Assembly (NCBI GenBank): GCA_900541795.1
Contig: UQLC01000005.1
Location: 54,139-118,138 of the forward strand
Source: an uncultured Collinsella sp.
GTDB lineage: Bacteria > Actinomycetota > Coriobacteriia > Coriobacteriales > Coriobacteriaceae
Direction of reading: 5' to 3'
DNA length: 64,000 nucleotides
In this document: positions 60,801-64,000 of the stretch, one piece after another
Layout: every line of letters starts with the position of its first letter
How positions within the stretch are numbered: position 1 is the first letter of the stretch
Made by a program: the position numbers and the translations under genes
Notes under the pieces: generated by a model
Seen by the model: the letters and a program-made list of their open reading frames with translations, nothing else
Told to the model about the DNA's origin: nothing
The model's database searches: none

Positions 60801-60840
60801 GAGCAACGCCGGCTTTAACGTAGTCGACCTGCTTGCCTAA
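57802..60840 (+). CDS. M16C (PreP/Cym1-like) zinc metalloprotease
   Basis: 1012 residues from ATG 57802 (AAAGGAGACTGCGT before it). The inverted zinc motif HXXEH is FHILEHSVLCGSAKF (H80, E83, H84), and KEPFVDLIKSSMQTFLNAMT with YPDKTIYPVATTNEQD is typical of presequence-protease-type M16C enzymes. Four repeated M16 halves fill the length; the third zinc ligand, a Glu about 75-80 residues on, lies in the FNEMKGALSDP region. Degrades short unfolded peptides in a closed chamber. Cytoplasmic, single-gene unit. Confidence 0.93.
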   Translation: MSTTSTDPRAAAAALLVPGTTCHGFAVERCEAVPELDSDAYVLRHTASGARLLYLACDDENKAFAIGFKTPPADSTGVFHILEHSVLCGSAKFPVKEPFVDLIKSSMQTFLNAMTYPDKTIYPVATTNEQDLYNLMDVYLDAVFNPAIYTKPTIFEQEGWHYELDLPEGAEGEGDGGSASLREGTLRYNGVVFNEMKGALSDPMSVLDDAVNAALYPDTAYAHESGGDPRAIPALTYEQFLDTHARHYNPSNSYITLYGDLNVDRALAFLDERYLSQSSAASRRMDAAVAAGEDPSTLAPNPLDAQAPVTCEYQRVEMATTPENALVGLGLVLGSALDRKRTIAADILFEALLGSNEAPVKKAILAAGLGGNVVSYTAAECLQPYELIMLQNAQPGVARELRRVFQDACRDLCERGVPRERLEAIISSNAYDLRQRDYGIADGVAIACDALSTWLYDDDAATLALKYGPVYEELRGELDGSYFEDLLRELLLENDHMALVELAPVDAAEGAESAEAAELAAKRDAMTDAELANVVERTAALRAAQEAEDTPEAKATLPRLRVSDIGEARPEPPLVVDTTAPIPCLRHGIPTNRLAYAMQYFDLSRVAFEDLPYVTLLCRLLKQLPTREHSAEELDNLLAGKLGFLSFTTEVMTQPDVDGVRPYLLVSAGALSEKIDALASLPREVWSSTLLLDADADRVRDVLTQIRIGLEQGFINNGHSAALGRAMSYSSPSAVVREQLSGVDFYLFLRDLLEHFDERLDGLRARLAELAGRIFVADGCMASFTGSDEDFDAYWAAAGDLGLGAGDGAGRGTLVVPAPCDRHEAFVIPSDICFAARACDPRHLGIDVTGAWAVAANALSYDYLWNEIRVKGGAYGCGFRAAGERQTAFYTYRDPAIDPSLERLERAGAWLGSFEPDEAAFEGFIVSCVSGMDAPVKPYALTKRRNTTYLAGLDPHAREERRAQMLAATPAELRSLGADVTRIAAESPTCVFGGREVIAKSNAGFNVVDLLA

Positions 60841-60848
60841 CGCACAAA

Positions 60849-60890
60849 GGTAGATTTTTGGGACATGCCCGAAAATCTACCTTTTCTTTT
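60849..60890 (+). terminator. Terminator of the M16C gene
   Basis: GGTAGATTTT / AAAATCTACC stem with an inner GGG-ACAT-GCCC step, then TTTTCTTTT. Part of it recurs in inverted orientation at 62857-62874. Confidence 0.8.
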
Positions 60891-60905
60891 GCCGCGGTCT
60901 GCCAG

Positions 60906-61050
60906 TTTGTCTCAATCTGTAACATCAAGACGAAGATATCGGCTCCAGATGTTACAGATCGAGACGTTTCCGGATGACGCCAGCCCTTTGTCTCGATCTG
61001 CAACAGCTAAGTCCATTTTTGCCGAGTTACTGTTACAGATCGAGACAAAC
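60906..61050. repeat. Four alternating copies of a GTCTCRATCTGYAACA repeat
   Basis: TTTGTCTCAATCTGTAACATC (60906-60926), its inverse (60948-60966), TTTGTCTCGATCTGCAACAGC (60987-61007) and its inverse (61031-61050). Each neighbouring pair can form a hairpin with a 14-17 bp stem and 21-23 nt loop. No coding frame; intergenic between the M16C terminator and the FTHF cyclo-ligase gene. Confidence 0.7.
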
Positions 61051-61075
61051 CACCGAGGACGCCCACTCCCCAGCA

Positions 61076-61111
61076 AAAACCGCCGCAAAGGTGCACCTTT
61101 GCGGCGGTTTT
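61076..61111. terminator. 36-bp perfect palindrome, probable bidirectional terminator
   Basis: AAAACCGCCGCAAAGGTG joins its exact complement with an immediate turn; each end has A/T-runs, so both strands end in TTTT. Confidence 0.75.
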
Positions 61112-61125
61112 GGTTTGAATCCGTC

Positions 61126-61176
61126 GCGTTTGTCCAGATAAAACCTGCCAAAATAAACCTGTCCTTTTTTGGTAGG
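61126..61176. repeat. Dispersed repeat copy related to 5520-5570
   Basis: Read in reverse complement, it aligns base for base with 5520-5570 at about nine tenths of positions (shared GGACAGGTTTATTTTGG and GGTTTTATCTGG blocks). Sits 20 bp before the FTHF cyclo-ligase start. Confidence 0.75.
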
Positions 61177-61195
61177 TTTGCTAGAGGAGGCTGGG

Positions 61196-61792
61196 ATGGA
61201 TAAGGCTGAGTTACGACGGGCGGTGATTCGCCGGCGCAATGCGATTGATTTGGATGTGCAGGCGGCCAAGTCTGCCGATGTTTGCGCACGGCTTGTTGAG
61301 CTGCTGGAGTGCTCGGATACCGACGTGCCGCGCACCGTTGCCGTCTATGCTGCCATGGGGTCCGAGGTTGATCCTGCCGCATTTGCCGCTGCCGCCCGTG
61401 CGCGCAGCTGGCGCGTGGCGTATCCATGCATGCTCTCGGCAGCTGACGCTGCAGCTTGTGGCCAGCGCATGTGCATGCGGGCAGTTGCCGCCGACGATGC
61501 GTCCGCGGCACCGTTTATCGCCCACCCCACGCGAGCCTTTTCGGCCACGGACATCGACAGCAGCCGCTTCCCTATCGTGCCTGCCGAGGCGCTCGACATG
61601 ATTGTCGTGCCGCTCGTAGCCTTCGACTGCGCCGGCGCGCGCCTGGGCTACGGCGGCGGCCGCTACGACCGCTATCTGTCCATGCTCTCACCCGCATGCC
61701 AAATCATCGGCATCGCCTTTGACGAACAGCGTGTCGACCACGTTCCCACCAATGCCCACGACCTGCCGCTACCCCACATCATCAGCGCCTAA
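61196..61792 (+). CDS. 5-formyltetrahydrofolate cyclo-ligase
   Basis: Converts 5-formyl-THF to 5,10-methenyl-THF with ATP, recycling the folate pool. 198 residues from ATG 61196 (GAGGAGGCTGGG before it). N-terminal KAELRRAVIRRRNAI is the usual R-R start, and the C-terminal active-site loop is DMIVVPLVAFDCAGARLGYG and GGRYDRYL. Slightly short but complete. Preceded by dispersed repeats; convergent with metA. Confidence 0.93.
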   Translation: MDKAELRRAVIRRRNAIDLDVQAAKSADVCARLVELLECSDTDVPRTVAVYAAMGSEVDPAAFAAAARARSWRVAYPCMLSAADAAACGQRMCMRAVAADDASAAPFIAHPTRAFSATDIDSSRFPIVPAEALDMIVVPLVAFDCAGARLGYGGGRYDRYLSMLSPACQIIGIAFDEQRVDHVPTNAHDLPLPHIISA

Positions 61793-61815
61793 CGGCTGGC
61801 GCACCTCCCGACGGC

Positions 61816-62742
61816 CTAGTGCTCCTCGCCGGCGCGGGCCAGGTCGTAGGGCGTGGTCTGGTAGACGTAGTAGTTGAGCCAGTTGGTGTAGAACAGCTGA
61901 GCCTGGCTGCGCCAGACGTTACGCGGCTCGGCGGTGGGGTCGTCGCCCGGGAAGTAATGCGCCGGCACCTGAGGGTTGAGCCCACGCTTCACGTCGCGCT
62001 CGTACTCCAGGCGCAGCGTGTCGGTATCGTATTCGGGATGACCAAAGACAAAGAAGCGGCGGCTGTCGGTCGACTTGACGATGTACAGGCCCACCTCGTC
62101 GGACACGGCCACGACCTCAAGCTGCGGCTCGGCCTCCACGTCCTCGCGGCGCACATCGGTGTTGCGCGAATGCACGGCATAGAAACGGTCGTCGAAGCCG
62201 CGGACCAGCGGGCTTTGCGGCTTCACCAGATAATGCTCGAACACGCCGCTCGCCTTTGCCGGCAGGTCGTACTTCTGGATACCGTAATGATGGTAGAGCC
62301 CCGCCTGTGCGCCCCAACAAATGTGCAGCGTAGAGTGCACGTGCGTGGTGGACCAATCCATGATCTGGCAGAGCTCGGGCCAGTAGTCGACCTCCTCGAA
62401 CGGCATCTGCTCCACGGGCGCGCCCGTGATGATCAGACCGTCGTAGTGGATGTCGCGGATGTCGTCGAACGTGCGGTAAAACGTCTCCAGGTGGCCGGCG
62501 CTCACGTGCGTGGCCTCGTGCGTCTTGGTGCGCAGCAGGTCCACCTCCACCTGCAGCGGCGTGTTGGAGAGCTTGCGCATGATCTGCGTCTCGGTGGCGA
62601 TCTTGGTGGGCATGAGGTTGAGGATGAGCACGCGCAGCGGACGGATGTCCTGGTGCAGCGCGCGGTACTCGGTCATGACAAAGATGTTCTCGCTCTCGAG
62701 CTGCGCGGCGGCAGGGAGGGCGTCGGGAATGCGAATGGGCAT
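61816..62742 (-). CDS. metA: Homoserine O-acyltransferase MetA, probably acetyl-CoA specific
   Basis: First committed step of methionine synthesis, acylating L-homoserine. 308 residues. Residue 111 is Glu (ITGAPVE), which in characterised MetA enzymes predicts acetyl-CoA, whereas Gly there predicts succinyl-CoA. Catalytic Cys142 (HICWGAQAG), His235 and Glu237 (FVFGHPEYDT) are all at the expected numbers. Likely to feed a sulphydrylase route to homocysteine. No SAM riboswitch is seen in the 200 bp upstream. Confidence 0.96.
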   Translation of the reverse strand: MPIRIPDALPAAAQLESENIFVMTEYRALHQDIRPLRVLILNLMPTKIATETQIMRKLSNTPLQVEVDLLRTKTHEATHVSAGHLETFYRTFDDIRDIHYDGLIITGAPVEQMPFEEVDYWPELCQIMDWSTTHVHSTLHICWGAQAGLYHHYGIQKYDLPAKASGVFEHYLVKPQSPLVRGFDDRFYAVHSRNTDVRREDVEAEPQLEVVAVSDEVGLYIVKSTDSRRFFVFGHPEYDTDTLRLEYERDVKRGLNPQVPAHYFPGDDPTAEPRNVWRSQAQLFYTNWLNYYVYQTTPYDLARAGEEH

Positions 62743-62856
62743 GGATGCTCCTTACGAGTCAGTTGCAGCTATGGTACAACGACCGGCCCCATCCGCGCGA
62801 GCGCATCGCCCAGCGATGCCGTCAGCGGCCCAAATCACTCCAAAAGTAGAGATTAA

Positions 62857-62874
62857 GGCATGTCCCAAAAATCT
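62857..62874. repeat. 18-bp exact inverted copy of part of the M16C terminator
   Basis: GGCATGTCCCAAAAATCT is the exact reverse complement of 60852-60869, 2 kb away; it lies between divergent metA and the 2-hydroxyacid dehydrogenase gene. Confidence 0.6.
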
Positions 62875-62953
62875 GCGGCGCTTTAGTCTAGCAAAGTGGT
62901 GGCAGGACGCTACAATGGTTCGACGCGAAAAACTCGGCCGAAAGGATACGTAT

Positions 62954-63931
62954 ATGTACCAGACGCGTAAGATCGGTGTGGTCGGCCAGGGCCACGTAGG
63001 AGCACATGTCGCCAACAGCCTGCTTATGCAGGGCATTGCCGATGAGCTGTACCTGTGCGATATCAACGAGGCCAAGGTGACGTCCGAGGTCCAGGACCTG
63101 CGCGACTCCCTTTCGTTTGTCCCGTACAACACCAAGATCGTCAACTGCTACGACCACTACGAGGAGCTGGCCTGCTGCGACGTCATCGTCAACGCCGCCG
63201 GTAAGGTCGCGCTGGCCGCCGGCAACCGCGACGGCGAGCTGTTCTTTACCACCGACGCCGCCCGCACCTTTGCCAAGCGCATCGTCGACGCCGGCTTCGA
63301 CGGCATCTTCGTGAGCATCTCCAACCCCTGCGACGTCGTGTGCACCGAGCTGTGGCACCTGACCGGCTACGATCCCAAGAAGATCATCGGCTCGGGCTGC
63401 GGTCTGGATTCCGCACGCCTGCGCACCGAGATCTCCAAGAAGGTCGGCGTGAGCCCCAAGTCCATCGACGCCTACATGATCGGCGAGCACGGCTTTAGCC
63501 AGCTGGCCGCCTTTAAGGCCGCGACCATCGCCGGCAAGAGCCTGACTGAGCTTCAGGCCGAGAACCCCGACAAGTACGCCTTCGACCACATGGAGGTCGA
63601 GGAGCTCGCGCGCAAGGGCGGCTATGTGACCTACCAGGGCAAGCAGTGCACCGAGTACGCCGTCGCCAACTCCGCCGCGCGCGTCTGCGCCGCCGTGCTG
63701 CACAACGAGCACGCCGTGCTTTCCGCCTCCACGCTCATGACCGGCCAGTATGGCGAGGAGGGCATCTTCACCTCCCTGCCGTGCGTGATCGGTGCCGAGG
63801 GCGTCGAGGAGGTCTACACACTCGACCTGTCCGAGCACGAGCTCGAGGGCTTCCACAAGAGTTGCCAGCACATCCGCGACAACATCGCCCAGCTCGACTG
63901 GTGGGATGCCGAAGCCTACGACGCAAAGTAG
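62954..63931 (+). CDS. L-lactate/L-2-hydroxyacid dehydrogenase
   Basis: 325 residues from ATG 62954 (GAAAGGATACGT before it). The NAD motif KIGVVGQGHVGAHVA is at residues 6-20, catalytic Arg in GNRDGELF, substrate Arg in GLDSARLR and catalytic His in MIGEHGFSQ. In the specificity loop, where lactate dehydrogenase has Gln102 and malate dehydrogenase Arg, the aligned residue in AGKVALAAGNR is Leu, suggesting larger, hydrophobic 2-keto acids (L-2-hydroxyisocaproate type). Reduces 2-keto acids to re-oxidise NADH in fermentation. Confidence 0.9.
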   Translation: MYQTRKIGVVGQGHVGAHVANSLLMQGIADELYLCDINEAKVTSEVQDLRDSLSFVPYNTKIVNCYDHYEELACCDVIVNAAGKVALAAGNRDGELFFTTDAARTFAKRIVDAGFDGIFVSISNPCDVVCTELWHLTGYDPKKIIGSGCGLDSARLRTEISKKVGVSPKSIDAYMIGEHGFSQLAAFKAATIAGKSLTELQAENPDKYAFDHMEVEELARKGGYVTYQGKQCTEYAVANSAARVCAAVLHNEHAVLSASTLMTGQYGEEGIFTSLPCVIGAEGVEEVYTLDLSEHELEGFHKSCQHIRDNIAQLDWWDAEAYDAK

Positions 63932-64000
63932 GGCACCGACTGCCGCAACCTTGTGAATCTAAGCGCGATCCCAAGCGGGCCGCGCCGGAAACCCCCGGCG
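63932..64000. other. Right window edge, nothing recognised
   Basis: 69 bp after the dehydrogenase stop. GGGCCGCGCC and GCCGG near the end could begin a terminator stem, but the window is cut off. Confidence 0.4.

Noticed and set aside
60906..61050. Possible CRISPR array
   Set aside because: Copies alternate in orientation and pair into hairpins, unlike CRISPR repeats, and only four are present.
62743..62953. SAM riboswitch upstream of metA
   Set aside because: I looked for a SAM-I/SAM-II-like core or a terminator before metA and saw none.

Overview
The window looks like chromosomal DNA from a high-GC actinobacterium of the class Coriobacteriia, most likely Collinsella or a close relative. 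This is an inference from the roughly 60% GC content, the character of the housekeeping proteins, a fermentative gene set (pyruvate kinase, a lactate-type dehydrogenase) and an actinobacterial-style Tad pilus locus. No rRNA gene or other taxonomic marker is present, so the genus is not proven.

Left part (1-14.3 kb): a truncated ATPase gene with an upstream decanucleotide repeat; a large TPR protein; tRNA-Arg, tRNA-Leu and tRNA-Phe; serS; proC; rlmH with an SPFH gene; and a minus-strand run GH5-like / rsmI / metG / rsmA / tatD. tRNA-Arg and tRNA-Leu are each followed by a tandem copy of their own 3' end and terminator, enclosing a shared, hairpin-rich element of about 130 bp.

14.3-24.7 kb: a BrnT/BrnA-like toxin-antitoxin remnant whose toxin is frameshifted, then a complete-looking Tad/Flp pilus operon (cpaB, cpaE, tadA, tadB, tadC, flp, several TadE/TadG-like pseudopilins, DUF192) that lacks a prepilin peptidase gene.

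24.8-45.7 kb: housekeeping and transport genes. These are rsgA; a P-type cation ATPase preceded by a structured leader with two mutually complementary hairpin loops; pyk; a zinc-dependent phospholipase-like protein; a nickel/cobalt ECF transporter (cbiMQO order) preceded by a NikR-like palindrome; pheST under a T-box; an M32 carboxypeptidase; glmM; a DUF4012 protein; and a DMT exporter.

45.9-57.7 kb: an accessory island beside tRNA-Val. It holds an IS21 istB remnant, a DUF262 + HEPN gene pair convergent with an orphan cytosine-5 methyltransferase, a decayed mobile-element replication module (excisionase-like, PriCT-2 primase-like), a DUF5710 protein, a Sau3AI-type GATC restriction-modification system, and an AlbA_2/Schlafen-type regulator beside two 69-bp repeats. 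The DUF262-HEPN-methyltransferase cassette is the best candidate in the window for an undescribed defence system.

57.8-64 kb: return to core genes. These are an M16C/PreP-like metalloprotease, 5-formyltetrahydrofolate cyclo-ligase, MetA (with the residue that predicts acetyl-CoA use) and an L-2-hydroxyacid dehydrogenase, separated by intergenic regions rich in dispersed inverted repeats.
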